Shown here: piece by piece, positions 1 to 17,590 of the stretch | How positions within the stretch are numbered: position 1 is the first letter of the stretch | Layout of the letters: the number at the start of each line of letters is the position of its first letter | Source: Podochytrium sp. JEL0797 | Taxonomy: Eukaryota > Chytridiomycota > Chytridiomycetes > Chytridiales > Chytriomycetaceae | Direction of reading: 5' to 3' | Length of the DNA stretch: 26,148 nt | Assembly (NCBI GenBank): GCA_027596195.1 | Contig: JADGJG010000276.1 | Location: 1 to 26,148 of the forward strand | Translations under genes and position numbers: made by a program | The notes under the pieces: model-generated | Told to the model about the DNA's origin: nothing | Database searches by the model: none | What the model saw: only the letters and a program-made list of their open reading frames with translations

Positions 1-179
1 AGGCGACGATTTAGCCGTGAGTCACCTCTTTTTTCTTTCTCAAAGATTTGCAGATCTGACAATTCCGAAACGCGCTTCTTCTTCAAAAAATACAGTACAT
101 ACAAGGATTTGTTAGAAAAGAAAAGTTTTCCGTTGTTTTGCAGGCCCCAACTCGCCGCGGTGCAGCAAAAGGGGTTTGA
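1..179 (+). other. possible last exons of a truncated upstream gene
   Basis: Bases 2-16 read GDDLA and are followed by a consensus donor (GTGAGT at 17). A good acceptor (TTTTGCAG) ends at 143, and 144-179 continues in the same frame as APTRRGAAKGV followed by TGA. This is what the 3' end of a + strand gene cut by the window edge would look like, with a 127-nt intron. The coding part is only 16 codons and matches no family I know. The splice pair could instead be a 5' UTR intron of PRP8, or chance. Confidence 0.22.
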
Positions 180-558
180 GAAGACAACGCGATTTTGACT
201 ATGAATGCCGACGAAACGTCCGTGACCATTTCATTGCCAATCTGCCTGCTTGTTGCTTTATCAAAATTCTGATGTCAAATTTTTGGTTACTCAAACATTG
301 ACAGCTGGTAAAATGGCAATCCATCTTGTCACTTTATGTTGTGGTACTGACAATTGTTGAAGAAAGAGATGAAGAGACTTTGAAGAGAAGAGTTCCATCT
401 AGAAATTCCCAAAGCTGATGAATATGATGATATGTGGCGCCAATAAAGCAGTTGAATGGAGTGTGAGGGACCTCCTCGATGCAATGCTTTGCGTTGCTGT
501 TTTACTCCCATTTTTTTCAACATTGATTTTTTTCCAAACGAAACTGCGCACAACGTCG
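180..558 (+). promoter_or_regulatory. PRP8: PRP8 upstream region, no gene seen
   Basis: I see no conserved coding signal here. An in-frame ATG at 418 would add a hydrophobic 47-residue extension to PRP8. That does not suit this nuclear protein, so the region is treated as promoter and 5' UTR. No clear TATA box was identified. Confidence 0.4.
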
Positions 559-9234
<8,676 letters not shown>

Positions 9235-9947
9235 GGGGGTGTTTTTTTGATGAATATATTGGGTTTTTATTCCGATTCTTATTTTTTGTAAATTCCTTGG
9301 AACTAGGACCTCTCAAACTACTTGTTGCACTGTTGCACGGTCGGCGTGACAATGTGCAGTGCTCTGGAATGTCGAACACGGGGATGGCAAAAACCTAGAA
9401 CAATTAGGACGGCCAAGCCCATCTTTTCGTGGAAGAGGACACGCGCACGCGGAAACTACTCGGAAAAGCTTCCGCAGTACTTCATTTTTCTTTTGTATTT
9501 TATCAGCACGAATAATAATACAGGCGTTTTTGAACCCCTAATAAAAAAATTGGCCACACGAACAAAAATATCCATAAAACTCAGCGACTCTCCAGCACGC
9601 CCTGTCGCATATGCCTCACCACCACCACATTCACCACCGACTGGTTGACGAGAGGGACTTTCTAGCTGCAAGGGGTAACTAGTTGAGCCGTCTTACCAGG
9701 GCATGTCGGTTCTTCCGAGTGCTTCCGGGGGGTCCGCTGCATTTTGGGCAGCCAATCGGTTCGTTTCCGATCTTCATTTTTGAGAGTCGAAGTTGCAATA
9801 TGAGATGTTTTTCCATTTTTTCACCCAGTTTGAAAAGTTTTATTTTAACAAAAACTAAATACAAGTATTCCCCCCCAAACAGCAATAAAAAGGATCTGCA
9901 ATAACATACCGCAACGTTGGACTCTGGCCGACGACTTGCCAGCCCAC
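9235..9947. other. intergenic region after PRP8, no gene recognised
   Basis: The first part (to about 9300) is the AT-rich 3' flank of PRP8; no canonical AATAAA is present. The remainder has short ORFs on both strands without recognisable domains. A short minus-strand reading near 9700-9760 contains a Cys-x2-Cys pair but no complete motif. The reading frame of the first small ORF (9948) stays open upstream to about 9880, where a weak acceptor-like CAG lies. Confidence 0.5.
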
Positions 9948-10079
9948 ATGGATGCCAACGTAATCGACACAACCGCCGATCCGAGCCAAAAGCGCCTCAG
10001 TCTGCGTGGGATGTTGTGGAACGCCATGAAGCAAGGGATTGAAAAACATGAGGACGATGCTCGTACCTTTTTCGAGTAG
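9948..10079 (+). CDS. short hypothetical protein, member A of a tandem small-ORF family
   Basis: ATG 9948 opens a 43-residue frame ending in TAG. It contains QKRLSL (basic-basic-x-Ser-Leu, a PKA-like site), then RGMLWNAMKQGIEKHEDD and a final RTFFE. The segment after Trp aligns with the end of the third ORF (10474-10806): both have Trp, then Lys at +4, Glu at +8 and His at +10, followed by acidic residues. The frame is open upstream to about 9880, so this could be the last exon of a longer gene. I do not recognise the family. No transcript evidence is available here. Confidence 0.4.
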   Translation: MDANVIDTTADPSQKRLSLRGMLWNAMKQGIEKHEDDARTFFE

Positions 10080-10155
10080 TTGAGGTTTGGGAAACCTTGC
10101 GAATTGAATATTGTGACTTGCACAGCGCGCCACTAAAAAATTCACTGAAAATCAA

Positions 10156-10413
10156 ATGAACGTGCCAAAGATTGCAACTTCAACTGACTCCTCCAATACC
10201 AGCGATGGGCCAACCTCATCCGAGCTTGACTGCAGCAGCCGTTATACTCGCGACCAGCAATGGCACAGAATGATGAGATCTCCCACGTCCCCAAGCGCGA
10301 GCTTCACGTTTGCTCACGCGCCAGGTGCGGTTCCTCAGAAACGGTTCAGTCTCTCGAGCGGGATTGAAATGGCCATGAAGGATAACACACATCCATCCTT
10401 TTTTGATAATTGA
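10156..10413 (+). CDS. short hypothetical protein, member B of a tandem small-ORF family
   Basis: This ATG-started frame encodes 85 residues. The first half is rich in Ser and Thr. The C-terminal part has PQKRFSLSSGIEMAMKD and ends PSFFDN, matching member A in the basic-basic-x-Ser-Leu site, the AMK motif and the terminal FF plus acidic residue. The DNA around the AMK motif also matches member A with one 3-nt gap. An AATAAA (10413-10418) overlaps the stop codon, which is close for a polyadenylation signal. No domain is recognised, and the function is unknown. Confidence 0.42.
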   Translation: MNVPKIATSTDSSNTSDGPTSSELDCSSRYTRDQQWHRMMRSPTSPSASFTFAHAPGAVPQKRFSLSSGIEMAMKDNTHPSFFDN

Positions 10414-10418
10414 ATAAA
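10413..10418 (+). terminator. AATAAA polyadenylation-like hexamer
   Basis: The hexamer overlaps the stop codon of the 85-residue ORF and precedes an AT-rich stretch (TATATAC near 10431). Confidence 0.35.
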
Positions 10419-10473
10419 GCTTCGGCATGTATATACTATTTCCTTGAAGTTGCGATTCGAATTGAATGAATGA

Positions 10474-10806
10474 ATGACTGATCTTTCGAGGGTGGCGGGC
10501 GAGCGTGCCTCCATCAAAATGAGCATTCAAAAAAGAATCGCGAAAAAACAAATGAGCAGCCTCTTTATCAACATCGCCAGCCGCAGAGCTTCAGTTTCTT
10601 CCATCAGCAGCATCTCTACCACTTCCTCGCCCGAGTCACTCTCTCCTCTGTCCCCAGGCCTGGATGTCGGCCAGAATTCTGCACGCCTCACTCCCACCGG
10701 CACTCCGTCCTCCAGCAGCTTTGGATTCGGCACCTTTTGGGGAATGGTCAAGAGAAGCGTCGAGTGTCACAAGGAGGATGACTTTTGCTCGTATATCTAC
10801 GCTTGA
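10474..10806 (+). CDS. short hypothetical protein, member C of a tandem small-ORF family
   Basis: This frame encodes 110 residues from ATG 10474. An alternative start at 10552 would give 84 residues and aligns better with member D. From that Met the order is a short hydrophobic stretch, then SRRASVSS (a basic-basic-x-Ser-Val site), a long Ser/Thr/Pro linker, FGFGTFWGMVKRSVE, an acidic HKEDD and an aromatic end (YIYA). An AATAAA lies 55 nt past the stop, which supports a transcribed unit. No known domain is seen. The low-complexity linker suggests an intrinsically disordered protein. Confidence 0.52.
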   Translation: MTDLSRVAGERASIKMSIQKRIAKKQMSSLFINIASRRASVSSISSISTTSSPESLSPLSPGLDVGQNSARLTPTGTPSSSSFGFGTFWGMVKRSVECHKEDDFCSYIYA

Positions 10807-10861
10807 TGCTTCTTTTTTCTTCTTTGTACATATCTGCTATCTGACCTTTTGACACCACCAA

Positions 10862-10867
10862 AATAAA
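10862..10867 (+). terminator. AATAAA polyadenylation signal for member C
   Basis: The canonical hexamer lies 55 nt downstream of the stop at 10806, on the same strand. Confidence 0.5.
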
Positions 10868-11156
10868 TGTATTCCCCTTGTCAATTCTATCGCACGCCCA
10901 ACCCAAGAGCGCGTCAGTCCAGTGGGAGGCTAAAATGTCGCGATATGCATGGAAATGAATGAGATTTTAGATAGGATATGATCGGGGGGCGGGGGGGCAT
11001 CTTGACCACGTTCTGTTGCGACGCCCTCTCTGCTGCGGGTGGCCCTTTAATAGACTCTTCTGATAGCCTTATATTCGGGAATTCTCAATGCCAAACAATG
11101 GAAAGATGAGCGCAATTTAGAAAAAATGTGTTCAAGTCTTTTGAGAAATCCCGAAA

Positions 11157-11250
11157 GTGACAGAGAGAGAATGCGAGGGATCCATAAAGCAGAAAAACGC
11201 GTTGATGCCCAGATTAATGCCAGATGCTCGAACCTTTTTCCCAAATGAAT
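11157..11250 (+). pseudogene. decayed copy of the small-ORF family
   Basis: Two anchors of member A recur here in the same order. TGCGnGGGAT is at 10003 and 11172. GATGCTCGnACCTTTTTC is at 10056 and 11223, with 17 of 18 identical. The spacing between anchors is 53 nt in member A and 51 nt here. The 2-nt difference breaks the frame. The second anchor still reads DARTFF in one frame, as in member A. Alternatively these codons could be the 5' part of a longer member D. Confidence 0.38.
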
Positions 11251-11336
11251 CAAAAACGAGGCTTCCCCCCACCTCGGTGGCACGACCAAAAAAACAACCA
11301 CCAAATACGCCACCCAAGCACCTTGAAGCCTACAAA

Positions 11337-11594
11337 ATGGACTTTGTCTTGATCATGACTGCCGCGCTCGACCGCAAGAACTCAATCTCAAGCCCAACTG
11401 CCACCGCAGCTGATACCGCAACCCCGATTTCAGACAGGAGCAGTAACCAACTCGAAGGCCGCAGCTTCGCCACTTCCCCGACCCACTTTGGATTCTCGAA
11501 TCTCATGTGGACTCGAGATGGTAAAGAAATGAAGAAGGGGATGCAGAGGGTGGGAGAGAGTGAAGTGTGTGATTCGTTGTTTGACTGCTTGTGA
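11337..11594 (+). CDS. short hypothetical protein, member D of a tandem small-ORF family
   Basis: ATG 11337 gives 85 residues. The N-terminus is a short hydrophobic run followed by LDRKNSISS (a basic-basic-x-Ser-Ile site). A Ser/Thr/Ala linker follows, then SPTHFGFSNLMW, a basic stretch with KEMKKGMQ, and an acidic, aromatic end. The order matches member C from its second Met almost residue for residue in spacing (84 versus 85 aa). Earlier in-frame ATGs at 11205 and 11217 exist but fall in the decayed-copy segment. It is convergent with the FYVE-RING gene, with stops 181 nt apart. Function unknown. Confidence 0.52.
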   Translation: MDFVLIMTAALDRKNSISSPTATAADTATPISDRSSNQLEGRSFATSPTHFGFSNLMWTRDGKEMKKGMQRVGESEVCDSLFDCL

Positions 11595-11733
11595 CGAAAT
11601 GTACGAAAGTTTCCCTTTCCAGTTTTCATTCTTGTTCCATCCTCGAATGCTGAGCTGGACTCAAATATAGGCCGGGTTTCGAGCATGGACGAGCGCACGC
11701 GCGCTTCCTTCCATTTACAAAAAAACGAGAAAA

Positions 11734-11739
11734 AATAAA
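11734..11739 (+). terminator. AATAAA polyadenylation signal for member D
   Basis: The hexamer is on the + strand, 140 nt past the stop at 11594 and just before the convergent gene. Confidence 0.4.
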
Positions 11740-11775
11740 AACGACACCCCTTCTTTTTTACTTCTCCATTTCACT

Positions 11776-14700
11776 TCAGTTATAATGCACAGGACAGCTG
11801 CTCTTTTTCTTGAACCACGACTTGATGCCTTATCAAAGAAAAAAAATGATCAAAAAACACGCGAAAAACCGCCCCAACACAAAAAGAACTTACAAGCCTC
11901 ATGATAAATGCACAAACAATTCAACCGCGCAACCCTCTCCCCAACCTCCAACTCTTCAAAACAAATCACACATTCCGTGTCAACTGGTTCTTTGAGCGTT
12001 TGCACTGGAGATGTCATCCCAACAAAACAAAAAAAGTTAGAAGCCTAAACACACACACACACACACACACACTCGAAAAAGATGAAATCAAACTCACCAA
12101 TATACCGATTCCCATTCACAGCCCCTCCCACCCCGGCACTCCTCGCCAAACACTCCCCAACATGCTTCTCCGTCTCCTCCGCACTCTTCATCTTCAACAA
12201 CGACGTCTGACACACAGGACACTCAAGCATCACGCTGTCGCTCAACGCGCGTTTGGGAACCTTGAGTTTTTCTGTGGGTGACAACTCGTCGTCGGTGTTG
12301 GATTCTTGCTCTTCTTCGTCAGACGCGGTGGGGGCTGTGAACGCAGTAAAAGCGTTCGTGATTTGGTGTGAGAGGGTGGCAATCAAGTCCATGGCACTTG
12401 TGGCGCTTAGGCTGGTTCCGAGGGGGACGGGGGGTGGTGGCGGGGATGATTCGTCGCGGTAGGAACCCGCATTCACGGTCGAATCAAGGATCTGGTGCGT
12501 GGCCGGTGGGGAGGGTGAAGTTCCTGAAAAGGTGTGGATGTGGGTGTAACATGTCTCGCAGACGCGTTGGGGGGTTGCGGTGGAATCGGGGGCGCCCGTG
12601 TCGCTGAGGAGGGCGCGGCGGGGGGTGCAGGTGTCGCAGAAAATGAATCCGCACCATCTAAGTGTTCCACCATGACAGGAGTTAGGCGCGGGGTGGAGGA
12701 GGGGATGGGGGGGATGGGGAAGGTTTGAAAAAATCCGTTACCTGCAATGATGTTTCCTCAAAAACAACCCAAACTTTCTCGCACACCCTTTACACTGAAC
12801 CGCAGCCTCCGCCGACTGCCACGATCCCACCGGCGACCTTTCGACCCCCAAACTCCCGACTCCAGGATGTCCATCCACACCACCACCATCCTCATCCGTC
12901 TCCGAACGGAGAGCGTCCCCGCCAGGAGTCGTCACCAAAATATCCACGCTGCTGCTCGCGCCTTGAGGAATCTGAATCGCAGGACTCGGTGTGTTGTCAG
13001 TTTCCTCCACGGCGGGACTTGCAAAAAACGACGATTCAACACGCTCCTCTTCTTCCGTCTCGTCTCCTTCGCGTGAGGCTACCGAAACAAAACTATTTTT
13101 GCGCAACTCCAACCTCGTGACCAGTGTTTCTCCCAACACCCCGTACTCCATTGTACCGCTACCAAGAGTTCCTGACGCCGGGCTGACGGGACTCTTCATG
13201 TGCACCAACACGGCCGACGTTTGCGGCACCAAAGGAGTCTTGACACCCGCGGCGATGGTACCCACTCGCTGGTTCGCCACCGTATCGATTCGAGGGTCCG
13301 GAAGTTCGTCCTCGTGAAAATGGGACACGGTCAATTGGAGGTCAGCCGCTTCGTCTTCTTCCTCGGAGGAGGATGGAAACGCGGAGGACCCGAGGTTTGG
13401 GCTGTCTCTTAAACGGATCGGTTCGATGGGGGAGGTGAGGGATTCGGTGGATGTGGAAGTGGTTGAGTCGGCGGTGGAGGAGTGGCGGTGGGGGGTGGGG
13501 ATGGGTGGGTGTGGGAATCCGGCTGTGGGTTTACAAGGAACAAAAATTAGTGAGGGGAAAAGAATTGTGCGTTTCGGCGTCACTCATACCAATCGCAGGA
13601 GTCGAGGAATCAATCGACAACGCGTCTCCTTCGAGCTTCCAACCGGCGGACGCGAGAATTGAGGCTTTCCATTCTGATTCGCTCGTTCGGCGGTGTTGTT
13701 CGAGGAGGAGCACCGCGGATGTGGAATCGTGGGATGATGTGGTGTCGTTGGCGGCTGGTGGTTCCGCGATATCGGTTGGGGTTGAGGCGGGCGGTTCCAC
13801 CGTTTCGAGCGCCGCGTCGGCGGGTGCGAGCGCCTTCGACGGACTTGAGGGCTCGACGGGTTGACTTGTGACTGGCGAGTTGTGAGATGACATTGGTTTG
13901 TTGGGGGAAGGAGTCTCGGGAAGTGGCTCGGGAAGTCGAGGTGTGGGAGCGGTGTCGTCAACAGACGCGACAGTTTCAAGGGGTTGCGCAAGAGCAGATA
14001 TTTTCTCGACGAGGGCTTCCGCGCGAGTCAGCAACTCAATCACTTTAGCGGACACGGCTTGCTTCCTCGGTTCATCTCGTTCAGCTGCAAAAATCGGGGA
14101 AAGCAACACAACAAAAAAAAGTCAGACATTGATATTCGACAGGCCAAAAATAACTGGTTTCACTCAACTCTTGAGACCACCAAGGAGAATCTGGATGGCG
14201 GTTTCGCAGCCCCGCAGTTCAGCGCTGTCATCCAACTCCACATGGTCGTCGTCAACCTCGTCGCCGTCAAGCTCGTCGTGAGTCCTTGCACCCAGGCAGG
14301 ACAAAATAGCCTCCGCATGTTCAACGTAATCCACCTCTTCCTTCCCAGAATCTCCACCCGCAGAGTGGCCGCCTCCCAATGTGCTTGTAATTTGACCCGC
14401 AGTTGGTTCGAGCGGGATATCCACCTTATGCTTCCTCACCCTCACCCACCTCCTTCTCCTCACAAGTCCTCCCACAAACCCAGACGCTTGCTGAGCACTC
14501 GCGAACCAGTCTGCTCCTTCTCGCGAGCGCGAATACCGCCACCCTTCGGCATCACAAAACGAGCCAGAATCGACACCTGGTAGAACACACGAGTCATCGA
14601 TTCGCCAGTCTGTTAACCAGAACCAGTCGCTTGATGTCGAGTTTCGAGTCTCACAAACGGGCAGCTTGATATCCGAGAGATTCGAAAGCACCACGCCGCG

Positions 14701-15577
14701 ACTGAATTCGGGTTCGTCGACCGACTTTACGGAATAGAAAGCGTCCGGGCTGAATTTGGATGGATTGAAGAGCGTTGAGGATTCGGATTCGTAGACGATT
14801 TCGAGTTGGGTTGTGTGGTTTGTTGGTGATTCTGCGGCTGCGCGCGACAGCAAGACACAGGATTCGAGATTCTCGGATTGGGCGGCGATGGAGAAGGCGG
14901 ATTCGGCGTAGTTATTGATGAGGGAGGGGTTTGCGTTGTATTTGAGCAAGAGCGAAACGAGGTCTGTGTTGTTTTTTGCTGCAGCGTTCACTGTGCAAGA
15001 GAAGTCAGCACTCCTTGGATCCAAATACGATTCAACGTACTCAGCGGAGTGAATGCCTGGTTGTTTGTGGCATCGACGTGGCACTTGTCGTTTTGAAGCA
15101 GAATTTCAGCAATGTCGTTGAAGCCAAAGGACGCCGCGTTGTGAAGCGCAGTCCATCCGTCGCAGTCCTTTTCGTTGGGATCCGCGCCGCGCTGAAGCAG
15201 AAACAAAACAACCCCAACGTGCCCAAAACGCGCGGCTTTCAGAAGCGGAGTCTCAAGGGAAAAGTCGCTGAGCGAAACTAGGGCAGAAGCGCGGTCGACC
15301 TAAGACCGTGTTAGTCTTCCCTAGAGAGTGTGTAGAGATCCCTAGAGAGTGCCTAGAGATCTCTAGACAACTCTACGCAAACCAACGAATTACTCACCAG
15401 AACCACCGCCACCTCAACATGTCCCTGGCCACACGCCGCAAGCAGCGCCGTTGTGCCTGAAGGTCCTATCCGCAAGTTTGCATCCACTGGACTGCTGTCG
15501 CTGCCGCGCTCGAGTCCAAGCAAACGCATCACGCCTTCCACGTCGCCCGCTGCCGCAAAGTCAACAAGGCTGCTCAT
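11776..15577 (-). CDS. ankyrin-DysF-FYVE-zinc finger-RING protein, probable endolysosomal E3 ubiquitin ligase
   Basis: The model is complement(join(11776..11828, 11894..12004, 12098..12657, 12742..13522, 13590..14084, 14181..14990, 15041..15299, 15398..15577)), 1082 aa. Residues 1-200 hold about five ankyrin repeats (for example [13 protein letters not shown]). Residues about 210-335 are a dysferlin/peroxin DysF domain, with [11 protein letters not shown], then DAEGWRYS and [11 protein letters not shown]. About 350-810 is Ser/Pro-rich and acidic. A FYVE finger follows (about 815-885): CKGC, RKHHCRWCG, FCDTC and RVCETC. The RKHHCR signature predicts PI3P binding. C988, C991, H1007 and C1011 form a small zinc finger, followed by a RING (C1040 to H1080) with CLCIYH, IKSWF and CPVH. 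That pair closely resembles ZNRF1/2; yeast Pib1 is the nearest FYVE-RING relative I know. Inferred role: ubiquitination on endosomal or vacuolar membranes. The donor of exon 3 is weak (GTGGTC; GTCTCA 3 nt downstream would also fit). Confidence 0.93.
12049..12072. repeat. (AC)12 microsatellite in an intron
   Basis: Twelve AC units lie in the intron 12005-12097 of the FYVE-RING gene, and read GT on the coding strand. Confidence 0.95.
15319..15360. repeat. two 21-bp tandem units in intron 1 of the FYVE-RING gene
   Basis: Units 15319-15339 and 15340-15360 are identical at 19 of 21 positions. A partial third unit (CTCTAGA) follows. They lie inside the intron 15300-15397. Confidence 0.85.
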
Positions 15578-16042
15578 CAATCAACAAAAAGTTGAACTTT
15601 TGGTTTCACATTTTCTCGCCCACCCCATCCTAAACCACCACTAGAAATAAAATTCAAGAATTGTGGTAACTGCCCTTGGGTTAAACGGAATCAACAAATG
15701 CGACAATTTCACACGCGTTATGAAAACGTCGCGTATGAAAAATCGTGTCGGAAAAATCTACTGTCCCCATAATAAGGAGGAAAAGGAATTTCCTCTCCAA
15801 ATTCCCTTTCAATTAGGTATACAAAGGGAGGAAGAAAGATTTTAAATCATGTCCGATTTGGGAATCCACTTTGATTTTGCATCCAAAACGCAACAAGAAA
15901 CGCCAAATTCCCTCACCGTTCTTTAAAAATCAATTCACAAACAAATGGATCCCTCAACCCCACGGCCACGCGGTTGCCACGTCAAACTCCAACACTACAG
16001 CGCAATCCACAATTAGAATTACGCAATTCCAAATCCAAGTCT
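15578..16042. other. upstream region of the FYVE-RING gene, no gene recognised
   Basis: This AT-rich stretch should hold the promoter of the minus-strand gene. I see only short unconvincing reading frames and no clear TATA box. Confidence 0.4.
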
Positions 16043-16473
16043 TCAACACGATGCGCCCACAACGATCAAAGCCATCACTCCTACTGAAGTGAAACACACA
16101 ATAGGGTGCATGGTTTCAATCGCGAATGGACCGTGGTACTGGATGGTTGACATCTTTGGCCCAGGAACTGCGTTGCCAATTTGGTGGATTTTAAAGATGG
16201 ACGTGGCGGGCAAAATCACGTTGTCCATATGGGGGACCTCATGTCCGCCTTCTGGAGTCAATATTACTCTCCACGTCAAGTCCAACACACAGTTGAATGG
16301 ATCTGGTCAGCCAGGGTCAACGTGTTATTTCCTCACAATTCCGAAAGGCGATCCAGTTTGTAATGCAATCCTTCTCGCAACATGTGGATGCGGGATTGGA
16401 GGAGAGTGGTTTGGAAGTAAGGTTTCAGAAACTCACCCTCAATCAACAATGCCACCCAAGCAGCCATCAACAT
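16043..16473 (-). CDS. possible short membrane or secreted protein (hypothetical)
   Basis: A minus-strand model, complement(join(16043..16302, 16437..16473)), joins MLMAAWVALLIE to an exon beginning DPFNCVLDLTWRV. The intron has a GTGAGT donor and a CAG acceptor, and the phase agrees. The protein would be 98 aa with a hydrophobic N-terminus and a C-terminal hydrophobic segment (VCFTSVGVMALIVVG). The codon use of the second exon looks coding. The first exon could instead be internal, starting at an acceptor just upstream and reading KSGYEAMLMAAW. I recognise no family. A 151-codon frame runs on the opposite strand across the same DNA, so the strand is not certain. Confidence 0.3.
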
Positions 16474-17049
16474 TGCTTCATAACCTGACTTCTACATATA
16501 CTTGGCAGCAGGACTATAATGACCAGCGTTTTGCTGCGCTATAAATCAAGGAAAAAATGGGTAATCAAGCGCAACACACACCTTTCCTCTTTCATTCATG
16601 GTGTACCAACCTGAACCCGAATACTCCAGTCATGCCTCCTGCATGACCCACTCCATCCCCAGCCCACTCCCCCTAGGCGATTTCTCATCCTTAATTGCCA
16701 CCCATTACTCAACAAGCATCTCGCTCTGTTCATGGAAGAATTGAATACTTCCACCACCGCAAGCAACCTGAGAGGCAGAAGCAAGGCAGTTCTCTAATTG
16801 GACTGCTTCTGGACTGGGAGCAGCATGGTCTGTTAATATGGACAAGCGAACCAGTTGGGTGGGGGTATTGTTTTTGAAACAGCGAGAGAGCAGGATGGTG
16901 TTGAGTGTTTCGACAGGGTCATTGACATGCACAGCAGTTCCATGTGCCAGTAGACTAATTTCTGACACACCTCTACACAAAACTTCATCTTTTTAACTCA
17001 CAAAAACGAGTTTATTTCATTACAAAAAATGAAGAAAAATGTTAGAAAA
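16474..17049 (-). other. coding-like fragment of unknown identity
   Basis: Between 16980 and 16705 the minus strand holds an open stretch of about 90 codons reading, in part, VNDPVETLNTILLSRCF and APSPEAVQLENCLASASQ. It could be an internal exon of the same gene as the model at 16043-16473, or a remnant. It has no ATG of its own. A second short open stretch near 16620-16560 reads YSGSGWYTMNERGK before a possible donor. A minus-strand AATAAA lies at about 17010-17020. Confidence 0.22.
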
Positions 17050-17395
17050 GTTGACTGTCATTCACACATCAATCTTCATGATCGACTGACAACAAGGCTG
17101 ACTGATCAAAACTGATCTCCTGAAGGGAACTTCACCCTTGCTGTCACAGTGAAATCAGTCAAACCCCAGTCACATACTGCCCATCAAACTCCTCCAACAA
17201 AGAAAAGAATGGGGGAAGAGGAAAACAAGCAAGGAAGTGCCTGAGAAGTTGACACTCATTCACACACCAATCTTCATGATTGACTGACAACAAGAAGAGC
17301 CGATCAAGCGAAATGCTGATCCCACCGTAGGGTTCTACACTCTTGCTGTCACAGTGAAATCCGTCAAAGCCCCTGTTGCATGCTGTCCATCATGG
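17050..17395. repeat. imperfect direct duplication, period about 200 bp
   Basis: The segment 17050-17096 recurs at 17248-17294 with 43 of 47 bases identical. A second block (CTTGCTGTCACAGTGAAATC) recurs at 17137 and 17342. The spacing is 198 nt for the first block and 205 nt for the second, so indels have accumulated. Read on the minus strand, both copies contain LTDFTVTARV, but stops and shifts follow. No function is evident. Confidence 0.75.
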
Positions 17396-17590
17396 CACAC
17401 ACTCCAAACGAGCTGTAGTTGGAGGAAGGGGTGAAGGCAGGGTGGAGGAAGGGGTGGAGGATTTGTTCAAAAAGCAAAAAACAAACAAAAAATGCGCAAC
17501 ATGCTCACCTTGATGCCACTTGACAAAAGGGGAATACTCCGAGTGTTTTATATCATGGTTTATTTATTTGTTGGTTGGTTTGTCACCCAA
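17396..17590. other. G-rich stretch and 3' flank of PRP28
   Basis: GGAGGAAGGGGTG occurs twice (17421-17433 and 17444-17456) in a G-rich block that could form a quadruplex. The rest is the 3' untranslated flank of the minus-strand PRP28 gene. Confidence 0.5.
17559..17568 (-). terminator. PRP28: overlapping AATAAA signals for PRP28
   Basis: TTTATTTATT on the + strand gives two overlapping AATAAA hexamers on the minus strand, 23-32 nt past the PRP28 stop codon. Confidence 0.6.

Noticed and set aside
418..558. Upstream in-frame ATG extending PRP8 by 47 residues
   Set aside because: The extension is hydrophobic and unrelated to any PRP8 N-terminus; ATG 559 fits the family.
9679..9972. 97-codon minus-strand frame with a Cys-x2-Cys pair
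   Set aside because: Incomplete zinc motif, low-complexity remainder, and overlap with member A on the other strand.
16043..16288. QIGNAVP string resembling motif X of cytosine DNA methyltransferases
   Set aside because: No other methyltransferase motif is nearby; it is most likely a chance match.
16089..16544. 151-codon + strand frame
   Set aside because: No recognisable domain; the opposite strand offers better coding-like segments and splice sites, so I did not call it.
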